64,000 nucleotides of DNA from Acinetobacter sp. B51(2017) (GCF_003711395.1 NZ_PJRJ01000011.1:1-64000); one strand, 5' to 3'. Shown: positions 49,500 to 61,775, counted from the first letter of the stretch. Notes: generated by a model not told the origin, from the letters alone. Translations and numbers: made by a program.

Positions 49500-49571
49500 G
49501 TGTAATTACCTAGACCATGCTTTCAATAGAGAAGGAGATGTTCAATAAGTGAACAAATTAAATTTCAGGAA

Positions 49572-49611
49572 TAAAAAAACCAGATAAGTATAATAACACT
49601 TATCTGGTTTG
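49572..49611 (-). terminator. Terminator after ndk
   Basis: AAACCAGATAAGT (49577-49589) pairs with ACTTATCTGGTTT (49598-49610), with a T-run on the minus strand. Confidence 0.9.
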
Positions 49612-49622
49612 AATACTGCGTA

Positions 49623-50054
49623 TTAACGAGTACGTGGAGCAATCTCAGTTTGAGCGAAGAAGTAGTTAACTTCACGATCAGCAGATGCTACAGAGTCAGA
49701 ACCGTGAGCAGCGTTTTCGTCGATGCTTACAGCAAAGTCAGCGCGGATTGTACCAGGAGCAGCTTCTTTAGGATTCGTTGCGCCAAGGATTTCGCGGTGA
49801 GCAAGAACAGCGTTTTCGCCTTCAAGAACAGATACAACAACTGGACCAGAAGTCATGAAAGCAACGAGGTCAGCAAAGAAACCACGTTCTTTGTGCTCAG
49901 CGTAGAAGCCTTCAGCTTCAGCTTGAGTCAAGTGTTTCATTTTAGTTGCAACGATTTGAAGACCAGCTTTCTCGAAACGAGCAAAGATTTCGCCTACAAC
50001 GTTTTTAGCAACTGCGTCTGGTTTTACGATAGATAATGTACGTTCAATCGCCAT
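49623..50054 (-). CDS. ndk: Nucleoside diphosphate kinase
   Basis: A 143-residue kinase that balances nucleoside triphosphates. It begins [15 protein letters not shown] and has the [17 protein letters not shown] segment. The active-site histidine lies in [10 protein letters not shown] single-gene unit ends at a strong terminator that separates it from rlmN. Confidence 0.98.
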   Translation of the reverse strand: MAIERTLSIVKPDAVAKNVVGEIFARFEKAGLQIVATKMKHLTQAEAEGFYAEHKERGFFADLVAFMTSGPVVVSVLEGENAVLAHREILGATNPKEAAPGTIRADFAVSIDENAAHGSDSVASADREVNYFFAQTEIAPRTR

Positions 50055-50160
50055 GATAGGCTCCTTAAGTCAAATTGACATGAAAATTTGCCGCATTATA
50101 CCGAATAATGGGCTTTTTTCTGCTTTTGATATGTAAAAAAATTGCTTTTTTTCGTGGCAA

Positions 50161-50361
50161 TTAGTTTGCTTCATCAATCCATGCCATTTGAATGGCTTCT
50201 AATAAACCTTCAGTTGACTTTTCTGGGTTGTCTTCAAAGTCAGGTAAGGCACACACCCATGCATGCAAATCAGTAAAACGAATCCACTGCGGATCGACAT
50301 CTGGGTGTGCCTCTAAAAGCTCAATTGCGATGTCAATTGTATCTGTCCAACGTAAGCCCAT
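50161..50361 (-). CDS. iscX: IscX, iron-sulfur assembly accessory protein
   Basis: A 66-residue acidic protein matching IscX (YfhJ): LRWTDTIDIAIELLEAHPD followed by DPQWIRFTDLHAWV and DFEDNPEKSTEGLLEAIQM. In E. coli it binds IscS and tunes the rate of cluster assembly. It is not next to an isc operon here. Confidence 0.93.
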   Translation of the reverse strand: MGLRWTDTIDIAIELLEAHPDVDPQWIRFTDLHAWVCALPDFEDNPEKSTEGLLEAIQMAWIDEAN

Positions 50362-50409
50362 AATTCATCCTAAATCAATATGTCTGCCTACTTTAGCAAA
50401 TTTTAGCTG

Positions 50410-50961
50410 TTATAACAGCACATCAAAATATGGTGCACAGAGGATAATTAAACTACCCACCGCTGCTCCAATTAATGCTCCGACCATCACATCACTAGGA
50501 TAATGCAGCCCTAAAATCATGCGTGAAAGTGCTACTAAAAGCGTAAATGGCAGCATCAACACCAGTAATAATGGTTCAATATACCCCAATACCACGGTCG
50601 CCAATACCGCATGCAAGGTATGCCCTGATGGAAAACTAAAATGATCTAGCGGCCTTTCACCCAAATGAATCACCTGATGCACTTGATAAGGACGGGGACG
50701 AATGGTTTTAGTTTTTAAAATTTTATAAATTGCTGTGCCTACTAATGTACCGAGTAGCACATACAACACACTGCCTTTAAAGTCCCAACCGCGTACCCAC
50801 CATGCCAGTGCTAACATAGCATACCAAAACGGACCATCGCCCATACGACTAATGCCACGAAAGACATAGCAAATTCGCTGTGAATGTGAAAAATGATTTA
50901 AATAAACACAACCCTTTAAATCGAGTGCCAATATTCTTATTTTTGCGCGTCTAAAATTCAT
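50410..50961 (-). CDS. PAP2-family membrane phosphatase
   Basis: A 183-residue multi-helix membrane protein with the three PAP2 motifs: KTKTIRPRPYQ, PSGHTLHA and SRMILGLHYPSDVMVG. Members remove phosphate from phosphatidate, undecaprenyl pyrophosphate or similar lipids on the periplasmic side. It sits 26 bases downstream of a glycosyltransferase gene, so a role in lipid or glycolipid metabolism is likely. The exact substrate cannot be read from sequence. Confidence 0.9.
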   Translation of the reverse strand: MNFRRAKIRILALDLKGCVYLNHFSHSQRICYVFRGISRMGDGPFWYAMLALAWWVRGWDFKGSVLYVLLGTLVGTAIYKILKTKTIRPRPYQVHQVIHLGERPLDHFSFPSGHTLHAVLATVVLGYIEPLLLVLMLPFTLLVALSRMILGLHYPSDVMVGALIGAAVGSLIILCAPYFDVLL

Positions 50962-50987
50962 TTGCTTCTCCTTGTGATCAAGGATGG

Positions 50988-52265
50988 CTAGGTATGCATC
51001 ACGCTCTCCCGAGCCACACGATAAAGAGCTTGTTCAAGCTGTCCAACTGGATAATCCCAACCGATTTGATTAGCCATTTGGCGTGCTTGTTGCCCCATTT
51101 TTTGTAAAGTTTTTTGTTGTGGTAGCTGTTGCATATACTGTGCAAAGCCGTGTTGATCACCTTTGGGCGCTAACCAGCCCATCTGCTTATGTTTAATATA
51201 TAAATGGGCAGCGGCATAATCATAGGCAATCACAGCTAAACCACTGGCCATGGCTTCGAGCACCACATTACCAAAGGTTTCAACTTGGCTGGCAAATACA
51301 AAGACGTCACAGCTTGCATAAACTGTTGCAAGTTCTATACCGCTTAAACTGCCTGTAAAAATAATGTTACGGTTTTCATTCAATGCTAAGAGTTCATTAC
51401 GCTGTGGCCCATCGCCAACAATGACCAACTTAAGCGCCTGCCCCGTAGCCAGTATTTGTTTGTAGTGCTGAATAATAAACTCGATTTCTTTTTCAGGTGA
51501 TAAACGTCCTACATACAGCATCACCCGCGTATTGGCTTGCACGCCCCATTGTTGTCTTAATTGTTCAGAACGTCGCTCTGGGTGAAATAGCTCAGTATCT
51601 ACCCCACGCCCAACCACTGTTAATGGACAGGTCACGCCAAAGTCACGTAAGGCACGTTCGGTATCACGGCTAGGGACACATGTGAGATTGGTATTGTTAT
51701 GAAACCAACGTAAATAACTTTGAATCGGTTTAACCAAAAAAGCCAAATCAAAAAAGCGACTAAAATCTTGAAATGGCGAATGAAAACCACTGGATACTGG
51801 AATGCCTTTACTTTTGGCAGCATGTAACACTGCAAAGCCTAATGGCCCTTCAGTCACAATATGCACCACATCTGGCATAAACTCATCTAATGCTTGCGTG
51901 ACTTTAAGCATTTGTGGCCAACCAAATTGTAAGCTCGGATAACGCGGAATTTGTTGGGCTTTGACCAAGCATTCTTGATTGGGGCTAAAACTCGTACAAC
52001 GCCCACGTTGTTCTGGTCGAATGAGTAAAATTTTATGACCGTTTTTTTGCAGACCTTGGCTTAAATGCAATAAGGAGTGTGCCACCCCATTAATTTCGGG
52101 TGGCCATGTTTCGGTCACAATCGCGATTTTAAGACGCGGTCGCACTAAAGCTTCTAAAACAGTGATTTCATCCGTGAAATTAACATGTTGATTTTTTAAA
52201 TAAAATTTAAAATTATCCGGAAAATCTTGTTGTTTAAAGAGGCCGCCAATATTGAGATTGTCCAT
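50988..52265 (-). CDS. GT4-family glycosyltransferase
   Basis: A 425-residue GT-B enzyme. An N-terminal acceptor domain (IVTETWPPEINGVAHSLLHL, about residue 50) is followed by the donor domain with VGRLSPEKEIEFI and VIVGDGPQ. The E-x7-E pair lies in VETFGNVVLEAMASG. The start resembles mannosyl- or glucosyl-diacylglycerol transferases of the MgtA type. With the PAP2 gene it may form a two-gene lipid-modifying unit (inference). The first ~50 residues are an unconserved extension. A GTG one codon earlier is possible. Confidence 0.88.
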   Translation of the reverse strand: MDNLNIGGLFKQQDFPDNFKFYLKNQHVNFTDEITVLEALVRPRLKIAIVTETWPPEINGVAHSLLHLSQGLQKNGHKILLIRPEQRGRCTSFSPNQECLVKAQQIPRYPSLQFGWPQMLKVTQALDEFMPDVVHIVTEGPLGFAVLHAAKSKGIPVSSGFHSPFQDFSRFFDLAFLVKPIQSYLRWFHNNTNLTCVPSRDTERALRDFGVTCPLTVVGRGVDTELFHPERRSEQLRQQWGVQANTRVMLYVGRLSPEKEIEFIIQHYKQILATGQALKLVIVGDGPQRNELLALNENRNIIFTGSLSGIELATVYASCDVFVFASQVETFGNVVLEAMASGLAVIAYDYAAAHLYIKHKQMGWLAPKGDQHGFAQYMQQLPQQKTLQKMGQQARQMANQIGWDYPVGQLEQALYRVARESVMHT

Positions 52266-52340
52266 CACGCAGCTCGCTCTGTTTTTATTTTTAGTTCAGC
52301 ATAGCTGCGTTGTATGACAGTTTAATGTCCTTAGAATAAT

Positions 52341-53105
52341 TTAAAGCGGGCGCAATAAACCCTGTTCAACTTTAAAAGTTTGCTCACCAAAACTCACTTG
52401 TCGTGTTAAGCCATCAATTTTAGGCTGACCTGCTAATTTTTCTAATTGTGGCGCACGTTGGAATTGTGCAGTTTTCGGATTATACATCCAGTAAATATAA
52501 CGATCTGCTTCACGCGCATTCACAAACACAAGGTCATAATAACCATCAAAGTTGAGATCCATATAGTCCATACGTTCAGGGCTAGCGTTAAAACCTGTTA
52601 AGTTTTGCACTACACGTTGGCTACTACGATCTGTAATACTTACTTGCTGAATTGTGGCACCGCCATAGAATTTAAAGCTAAAGCTTGGGCGATTTTGTAC
52701 TTTGATTAAAGGTTGAAAATCCACATTTTTGTCAAAGCGGCTGCTGATAATTTGGCTGTTTAGATTGCCACTACTAATATTTACATCTGCATTGATTTTA
52801 TGGGTATTGGTTTCTGTACCTGCAAGCAACTGGTTTACCGAGTATAAGCTCAGATTATTGCCTTTTTGTGTGCCATTAAAATACACGGTGCTGTTATTAA
52901 TACGGTCAAACAAGGTAGCTTGTGGATTCCAAACGCCTGTGGTGACTTGTAATAAGTAGCGTTGTTCCGCTGATTCTAAGACACGATGCACAGGTACATA
53001 GACGTTATTAATTTGTGGCAAATTGCTATTTGCAATCGTCATTGAGGTTAAACCTAAAACAGGTAAAGCAAGTACAAGTGATTGTATAAGCAAACGTTTT
53101 TTCAT
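52341..53105 (-). CDS. Secreted protein with VCBS/XAC2610-like C-terminal domain
   Basis: A 254-residue protein with a signal peptide (about residues 1-25). The mid part is beta-rich and Asn-rich. Near residue 185 a calcium-loop-like stretch DLNFDGYYDLVFV resembles FG-GAP/VCBS repeats and the XAC2610-type domain. YIYWMYNPKTAQF follows, as in that family. It is probably periplasmic or surface-exposed, and its function is unknown. Confidence 0.7.
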   Translation of the reverse strand: MKKRLLIQSLVLALPVLGLTSMTIANSNLPQINNVYVPVHRVLESAEQRYLLQVTTGVWNPQATLFDRINNSTVYFNGTQKGNNLSLYSVNQLLAGTETNTHKINADVNISSGNLNSQIISSRFDKNVDFQPLIKVQNRPSFSFKFYGGATIQQVSITDRSSQRVVQNLTGFNASPERMDYMDLNFDGYYDLVFVNAREADRYIYWMYNPKTAQFQRAPQLEKLAGQPKIDGLTRQVSFGEQTFKVEQGLLRPL

Positions 53106-53187
53106 GATTTAACCTCAAAATAGTTAGATTGGGAGAAGGCTAATTTAGCATATAGATATATTATAAAGATCAAAAATTACTTTATTA

Positions 53188-54516
53188 CTAAGGATATATA
53201 CCATCTAAATGTGATTCGTCTCCGCTCTCAATTCTCTTAAGTAAAACGTGTTTCTTATCTAAATCTAGAACAATGAATTCTTCTCGGTCTCCAACAATGT
53301 GTATTTGTTCTATATTAAAAATCACTCTATTTATTTTTATGTCTATTTCTTTAAGAATATTTTGATTAATTATTTGAAACTCTAAATTTAATGACGATTC
53401 TCTCAAAAAACTTAATCTTTTTAATAAAACATTTTTATCATGTAGTGTATGTTCACCTACATGTAAAAAATCACACGTTATCTGTTGTAAAAATTGCATT
53501 TCAGTGAAAGATTTTTCTTTCTTTTGATAAATAATTTTTAATAAAGGTGCAATTTCAGGTTGAGTTAATCCCAATAAGCCTAACCCCTCATCAAAAAATG
53601 GAATATTTTTAGATTTTTTGAGTTCTTTATCATCCAAAATATAAAAAGGTAATGCACACAGTAATTGATAATTATAGCCAACATCATTAGTTAAACTCAT
53701 ATGTTCAAAAAAACTTGCTTCCCTTAAATATCGTTTATACTCCGAAAATCCATCATCAAAACAGTTGATAAAAAGTAGTTGTAGTATTTTATCCTCTTGC
53801 TGACTTCTAATTAAATTAGTATAAAATTTTTTCTGTTTTTTTATCTCAATTTTCCATTCTTCAGTATCTTTTTTATATTCGCTAGGGAAATTTTTCACTT
53901 CATTATCTATTAATTTCATAATTTGATATAGCAGAATAAAGTATCCACTAATTTTTCTTGAATTTATGAGCTGTTTCTTAGTACCAAAAACATTTAATTC
54001 ACTGTTCAAGATACTATCTATTTTTCCGACATATTCTTCTAGTAAATAATCTTGTAAGTTATTAAGCTGCGAAAACAATTGATAAAAATTATTTTCAAAT
54101 TGTTGTAGTTTTTGAGTCTTTTCTATTTCCTGATGTGCTTTGGTTGCTAAAGCTAACTCTGCATTATTTATTTCTAAAGCATTAGCATTCTGGGACAAAG
54201 CTTTTTCATTTTGTTGGATTGCAAGAATTGCTTGCTCTAAAGCTTGTTCATTTTGTCGTAATTGAGTTGTTGTCTGTTCAATTTGATCACGCTGATATTT
54301 GAGTGCTGCCAATAACGCTATAAAACTTAAGAAAGCTAGCATTGGGTTAATGAGACCACCAAAATAGTCCCCAACAGATCCCCATTTAGAAATATCATCA
54401 GAAAATTCAAATGTAGAAAATTTTGCAATCAATAAAGTAAGTATTAGAAAAGTATACAAAATTATCCACGGTACAAATTTTGAGATTAAGCCTTTATCTT
54501 CTTTATTATCACTCAT
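53188..54516 (-). CDS. AbiC-like putative phage abortive-infection protein (putAbiC)
   Basis: A 442-residue protein. Helix 1 is at about residues 15-33 and helix 2 begins GDYFGG (49-54) with NPMLAFLSFIALLAAL. A long coiled coil with repeated QNE(Q/K)AL units follows at ~75-138. Then FENNFYQLFSQLNN starts the conserved domain of the putative AbiC family. AbiC from Lactococcus aborts phage infection; the mechanism is not established and the function here is by family. The gene is markedly AT-rich. Its ATG stands 7 bases after GAGGG, which is the 3' arm of the ilvC terminator, so the hairpin and the ribosome site are the same bases. Confidence 0.82.
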   Translation of the reverse strand: MSDNKEDKGLISKFVPWIILYTFLILTLLIAKFSTFEFSDDISKWGSVGDYFGGLINPMLAFLSFIALLAALKYQRDQIEQTTTQLRQNEQALEQAILAIQQNEKALSQNANALEINNAELALATKAHQEIEKTQKLQQFENNFYQLFSQLNNLQDYLLEEYVGKIDSILNSELNVFGTKKQLINSRKISGYFILLYQIMKLIDNEVKNFPSEYKKDTEEWKIEIKKQKKFYTNLIRSQQEDKILQLLFINCFDDGFSEYKRYLREASFFEHMSLTNDVGYNYQLLCALPFYILDDKELKKSKNIPFFDEGLGLLGLTQPEIAPLLKIIYQKKEKSFTEMQFLQQITCDFLHVGEHTLHDKNVLLKRLSFLRESSLNLEFQIINQNILKEIDIKINRVIFNIEQIHIVGDREEFIVLDLDKKHVLLKRIESGDESHLDGIYP

Positions 54517-54545
54517 AAAAAAACCCTCGTTTTCACGAGGGTCTT
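54517..54545 (-). terminator. ilvC terminator that also carries the abi ribosome site
   Basis: On the minus strand ACCCTCG pairs with CGAGGGT around 6 bases, then six T residues and directly the ATG of the AbiC-like gene. The GAGGG of the 3' arm is a good Shine-Dalgarno match at 7-base spacing. Confidence 0.85.
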
Positions 54546-54576
54546 TTTAGCATTTAAAATCTGCTAGATCAAAGAA

Positions 54577-55623
<1,047 letters not shown>

Positions 55624-55627
55624 TCAT

Positions 55628-55657
55628 GGCTTAACCACTTTTTGCTTGGGTTAAGCC
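55628..55657. promoter_or_regulatory. Hairpin between ilvH and ilvC
   Basis: GGCTTAACC (55628-55636) and GGTTAAGCC (55649-55657) form a perfect 9-bp stem with a 12-base loop, 35 bases before the ilvC ATG. There is no T-run, so it is not a plain terminator. It may be an operator or mRNA processing or stability element. Confidence 0.5.
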
Positions 55658-55710
55658 TTACCTAGTTGTATAGGTTTATATTGAGGTTGTCAAAAAATTA
55701 TTTAATTAAA

Positions 55711-56202
55711 TTAGATTGTTAAAACTTTTTCGCCACGCGCAATGCCTGACACACCAGAACGCACTACTTCTAAAATAGTGTTCTCGGCTAAGGCATCAAT
55801 AAAACCGTCAATCTTGTCGGTTGTACCTGCGATTTGAATGGTATATGTCGTTGGGGTGACATCGACGATCTGACCACGGAAGATATCTGCGGTGCGCTTA
55901 ATTTCAGCACGCGCAGAACCTAAAGCTTTGACTTTAATCAACATCAGCTCACGTTCAATGTGCGCGCCTTCTGACAAGTCAACCACTTTCACCACTTCAA
56001 CCAATTTATTCAGTTGCTTAGTGATTTGCTCGATTTTGTGCTCATCACCATAAGTGGTTAAAGTTAAACGCGATAATGTTGGGTCTTCCGTTGGTGCAAC
56101 GTTTAGGGTCTCAATGTTATAACCACGTTGAGAAAATAAACCCACTAGACGAGAAAGCGCACCTGCTTCGTTTTCAACGAGTACAGAGATAATATGACGC
56201 AT
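55711..56202 (-). CDS. ilvH: Acetolactate synthase small subunit
   Basis: A 163-residue regulatory subunit with an N-terminal ACT domain ([27 protein letters not shown]) that binds valine for feedback inhibition. A C-terminal ACT-like domain follows. The ATG overlaps the ilvI stop by one base (TAATG). A longer frame to 56229 lies within ilvI and is not needed. Confidence 0.97.
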   Translation of the reverse strand: MRHIISVLVENEAGALSRLVGLFSQRGYNIETLNVAPTEDPTLSRLTLTTYGDEHKIEQITKQLNKLVEVVKVVDLSEGAHIERELMLIKVKALGSARAEIKRTADIFRGQIVDVTPTTYTIQIAGTTDKIDGFIDALAENTILEVVRSGVSGIARGEKVLTI

Positions 56203-57926
56203 TATGTACGCTCCCCTTTGCCTAACCACATATCTTGCATAGATTGACCCGCAACAAGCATCGGATAAACGTGCTCAGTACGATCTACCATGACGTTAAT
56301 AAATACGCATTTGTCATTAATCGCCATCGCCTCTGCAAGCTTAGATTCAAGCTCATCAGCATGGTCAATTTGAATACCTACGTGACCATAAGCTTCCATC
56401 AATTTTGCAAAGTCAGGTAAAGACTCAACATAAGAGCTAGAATGACGACCTTCGTAGTTCATATCTTGCCACTGTTTCACCATACCTAAAGCACGGTTGT
56501 TTAAGCACAAGATTTTTACGTTTAAGCCGTATTGCTTACACGTCGAAAGCTCTTGGATACACATCTGAATCGATGCTTCACCTGTGATACACACGACTTG
56601 TTGATCAGGGAATGCAAGCTTCGCTGCCATGGCATAAGGTAAACCTACGCCCATAGTGCCTAAGCCACCTGAGTTAATCCATTGACGTGGACGGGTATAA
56701 CGGTAGTACAACGCGCCAAACATTTGATGCTGACCTACGTCAGAAGTAATAATCGCCTGACTGTTGGTAATTTTATCTAATGCTTGCACCACTTGTTGTG
56801 GCTTCATGACACCGTCTGTACCAGCTTCATACTTCAAGCCGTGTACTTTGCGCCATTCATTAATTTGTGCCCACCACGCTGCAATCTCTTCAGGATTTGG
56901 CTTAGAAACGTTGAGTTGTTTCAATTGTGCCAACATCTCGTTGAGTACAGGTTCAACCGCGCCCACAATTGGAATGTGCGCCATAATGGTTTTTGAAATG
57001 GTTGCTGGGTCAATATCAATATGAATGACTTTGGCATTTGGGCAGAATTTTGCTGGATTATTGGTCACGCGGTCATCAAAACGCGCACCAATACACAAGA
57101 TCACGTCTGCATTATGCATGGTCATGTTGGCTTCGTAAGTACCGTGCATACCCAACATACCAATGAACTGTGGGTCATTGCCTGGGAACGCACCTAAGCC
57201 CATTAAAGTATTGGTTACAGGGAAACCTAACAAATGCGCCAATTCAGTCAACTGCGCTGAGGCATTGCCTTGTACCACACCACCACCTGTATAAATCACA
57301 GGACGTTTAGCATGTAAAAGTTCGTCAATGGCTTTACGAATTTGACCTGTGTGACCACGATGCGGGGGTTGATAAGAACGCATCTTCACTTTTTCAGGAT
57401 ATTCATAGGCGAATTTTTCTGCAGGATTAGTCGCATCTTTTGGAATATCAACCACAACAGGACCTGGACGACCTGAAGACGCGATATAAAATGCTTTTTT
57501 AATCACTGACGGAATTTCGCTGGCATGACGCACTTGGAAACTGTGTTTTACGATTGGGCGAGAAATACCCACCATATCGGTTTCTTGGAACGCATCCTCA
57601 CCAATAAGATGGCTTGCAACCTGACCTGACAAAATCACCATTGGGATTGAGTCCATATAAGCTGTTGCAATTGGCGTTACGGTATTGGTCGCACCTGGAC
57701 CTGATGTAACAAGTACTACACCAGTTTTACCTGTGGCACGCGAATAAGCATCGGCCATATGACCTGCGGCTTGTTCATGACGTACAAGGTAATGATTGAT
57801 TCTTTCTTGTTGAAAAAGCGCATCATAGATATGTAATACTGCGCCGCCTGGGTATCCAAAAACATGTTCAACGCCTTCGTCCGCTAATGCGCGAACAAGC
57901 ATTTCACCACCAGATAAAAGTTCCAA
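56202..57926 (-). CDS. ilvI: Acetolactate synthase large subunit
   Basis: A 574-residue thiamine-diphosphate enzyme, first common step for valine, leucine and isoleucine. The catalytic Glu lies in [21 protein letters not shown] (near residue 50). The FAD-binding middle domain and the ThDP motif [15 protein letters not shown]...[12 protein letters not shown] are present. Here the motif reads GEAS where GDGS is usual. The start is a TTG at 57926 with AGGGTG 7 bases upstream; the next ATG would cut the conserved N-terminus. Confidence 0.96.
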   Translation of the reverse strand: MELLSGGEMLVRALADEGVEHVFGYPGGAVLHIYDALFQQERINHYLVRHEQAAGHMADAYSRATGKTGVVLVTSGPGATNTVTPIATAYMDSIPMVILSGQVASHLIGEDAFQETDMVGISRPIVKHSFQVRHASEIPSVIKKAFYIASSGRPGPVVVDIPKDATNPAEKFAYEYPEKVKMRSYQPPHRGHTGQIRKAIDELLHAKRPVIYTGGGVVQGNASAQLTELAHLLGFPVTNTLMGLGAFPGNDPQFIGMLGMHGTYEANMTMHNADVILCIGARFDDRVTNNPAKFCPNAKVIHIDIDPATISKTIMAHIPIVGAVEPVLNEMLAQLKQLNVSKPNPEEIAAWWAQINEWRKVHGLKYEAGTDGVMKPQQVVQALDKITNSQAIITSDVGQHQMFGALYYRYTRPRQWINSGGLGTMGVGLPYAMAAKLAFPDQQVVCITGEASIQMCIQELSTCKQYGLNVKILCLNNRALGMVKQWQDMNYEGRHSSSYVESLPDFAKLMEAYGHVGIQIDHADELESKLAEAMAINDKCVFINVMVDRTEHVYPMLVAGQSMQDMWLGKGERT

Positions 57927-57951
57927 CGTGATTCACCCTAATATTTGTCAC

Positions 57952-57976
57952 ATATACAATTTTTGTCGTTGTATAT
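57952..57976. repeat. Inverted repeat just upstream of ilvI
   Basis: ATATACAA (57952-57959) and TTGTATAT (57969-57976) are separated by 9 bases. The repeat is 26 bases before the ilvI start, within the predicted leader. It could be a regulator site or an mRNA hairpin. Confidence 0.55.
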
Positions 57977-58002
57977 GCGTTCATTCATTCATAGTCTGCA
58001 CT

Positions 58003-58011
58003 GTTATAGCA
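58003..58011 (-). promoter_or_regulatory. Candidate extended -10 promoter for ilvIH
   Basis: On the minus strand TGC then TATAAC lies about 77 bases before the TTG start of ilvI. The -35 is weak. Confidence 0.35.
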
Positions 58012-58354
58012 CACATATTTCATAGTTTTGATAGCAATAAGAAAAAAATCTGACCTGTATGCTGTTTGAGCAATATGGGGTCTAAAACATGTTGGGATAA
58101 ACATATTTTGTTGGCTTTGTTCATCTTCTCGGCTAGAGAAGAAGTCCATTGCTAAGATGTACTCATTCGAAGGGTGATCGAATTAAGACATATAAAACTA
58201 AAGACAGCATTTTTCTTGTTTCAAACAACAAAGTCAAGGTGAAAAATTGGCTTTTTATTGATTATTCATCAGGCGCTTAAAAAATAATCTTTGGTGATAT
58301 TTATCACATTTTAAGCTAAAGCCCTAAATTTGCTTAAAAATTAAGTTTTACATG

Positions 58355-58383
58355 ATTTATTTATATAAATGATATAAATAAAT
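58355..58383. repeat. Perfect 12-bp inverted repeat, 5-base loop
   Basis: ATTTATTTATAT (58355-58366) and ATATAAATAAAT (58372-58383) surround AAATG. It is made only of A and T and lies in the middle of the 660-base gap. Confidence 0.75.
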
Positions 58384-58586
58384 GTAATGATTTAAATATA
58401 GCTTCGTTTTATAACGCACATTTTGTGTGCATAAACAAACTCAAAAGAACTAAAATAAGGCAGTATTTTTAGTCTAAAAAACAGCCAATATTATAGCTGT
58501 AAAATATGCGTTAAAACGCGCAAAATAAGCGCCATGCTATATGCCATTTGGCAACACTTTTTTTATTCAGTTGAGAAAAATTAATT

Positions 58587-58907
58587 ATGCAATATGTTAG
58601 CAAAATTGCCCTGATCACTGCCCTGTTCAGCAGTTTAGGTTTAGCCAGCCAAGTCACGTCAGCACAAGAATTTTATAAATGGATCGATAGCAAAGGTTCA
58701 ACGCATTATACCACCACACCGCCACCTAAATCGGCAAAAAAACTCAGCAAAGTGGATACCTATGGCAGTCGTCAACATAGCCAAGCCAAAAGCCCTGCGG
58801 CAAACCTAAATGGGCAAAATAACAGCGCAGCACAACCAGAAGCCAAGGTTGATGTTCAGCAACAAGAAGCCAATGCTGCGCTACAACAAGGTCTGAATCG
58901 ACGTTAA
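58587..58907 (+). CDS. DUF4124 domain protein, periplasmic
   Basis: A 106-residue protein with a signal peptide (about residues 1-26, ending TSA). The short DUF4124 domain follows (QEFYKWIDSKGSTHYTTTPPP), a pattern common in proteobacterial envelope proteins of unknown role. The remaining Gln/Ala-rich tail is disordered. It stands alone between the ilvI upstream region and leuS. Confidence 0.85.
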   Translation: MQYVSKIALITALFSSLGLASQVTSAQEFYKWIDSKGSTHYTTTPPPKSAKKLSKVDTYGSRQHSQAKSPAANLNGQNNSAAQPEAKVDVQQQEANAALQQGLNRR

Positions 58908-58977
58908 GCCAATTTTTGCTATAGCGAAAATTCACTTTTAGGTGCGTTTTGCGCTATGCTGTGACTTAAATTTTTAA

Positions 58978-61623
<2,646 letters not shown>

Positions 61624-61628
61624 GAGCC

Positions 61629-61760
61629 TTAAAGCCTCCCTGAGTAAGATATAAAGCACTGCTTTAGATCAAAGCGCAAGAAAGGGAAGTTTGGAGGGAT
61701 TTAATCTCCCTTGCGAAGCATTGCTTCTCACCTCTTTTAAAAAGAGGGGAATATAAGGAT
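61629..61760. repeat. Intergenic palindromic repeat after leuS
   Basis: The region holds several short inverted repeats, including GGGA-TTTAATC-TCCC near 61697-61710 and CCTCTTT/AAAGAGG at 61731-61747. Like the element at 24010-24095 it has the CCTCTTT core followed by GGGGAATA-like sequence. The copies are diverged. Confidence 0.5.
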
Positions 61761-61775
61761 TTCACAATTCCCAAA

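Larger units (their letters stand above)
57927..58586. other. Long AT-rich intergenic region between ilvI and the DUF4124 gene
   Basis: 660 bases with no credible gene or RNA that I recognise. No leader peptide rich in Ile, Val or Leu codons with a terminator is seen, so classical attenuation of ilvIH is not evident. It contains the two inverted repeats listed separately, a promoter-like element for ilvI, and a small ACAGC/GCTGT hairpin at 58482-58501. Confidence 0.5.

Noticed and set aside
57927-58586. Attenuator or leader peptide for ilvIH, or an rRNA-spacer remnant
   Set aside because: No peptide with clustered Ile, Val or Leu codons and no terminator were found. A faint likeness to rRNA spacer sequence could not be supported.
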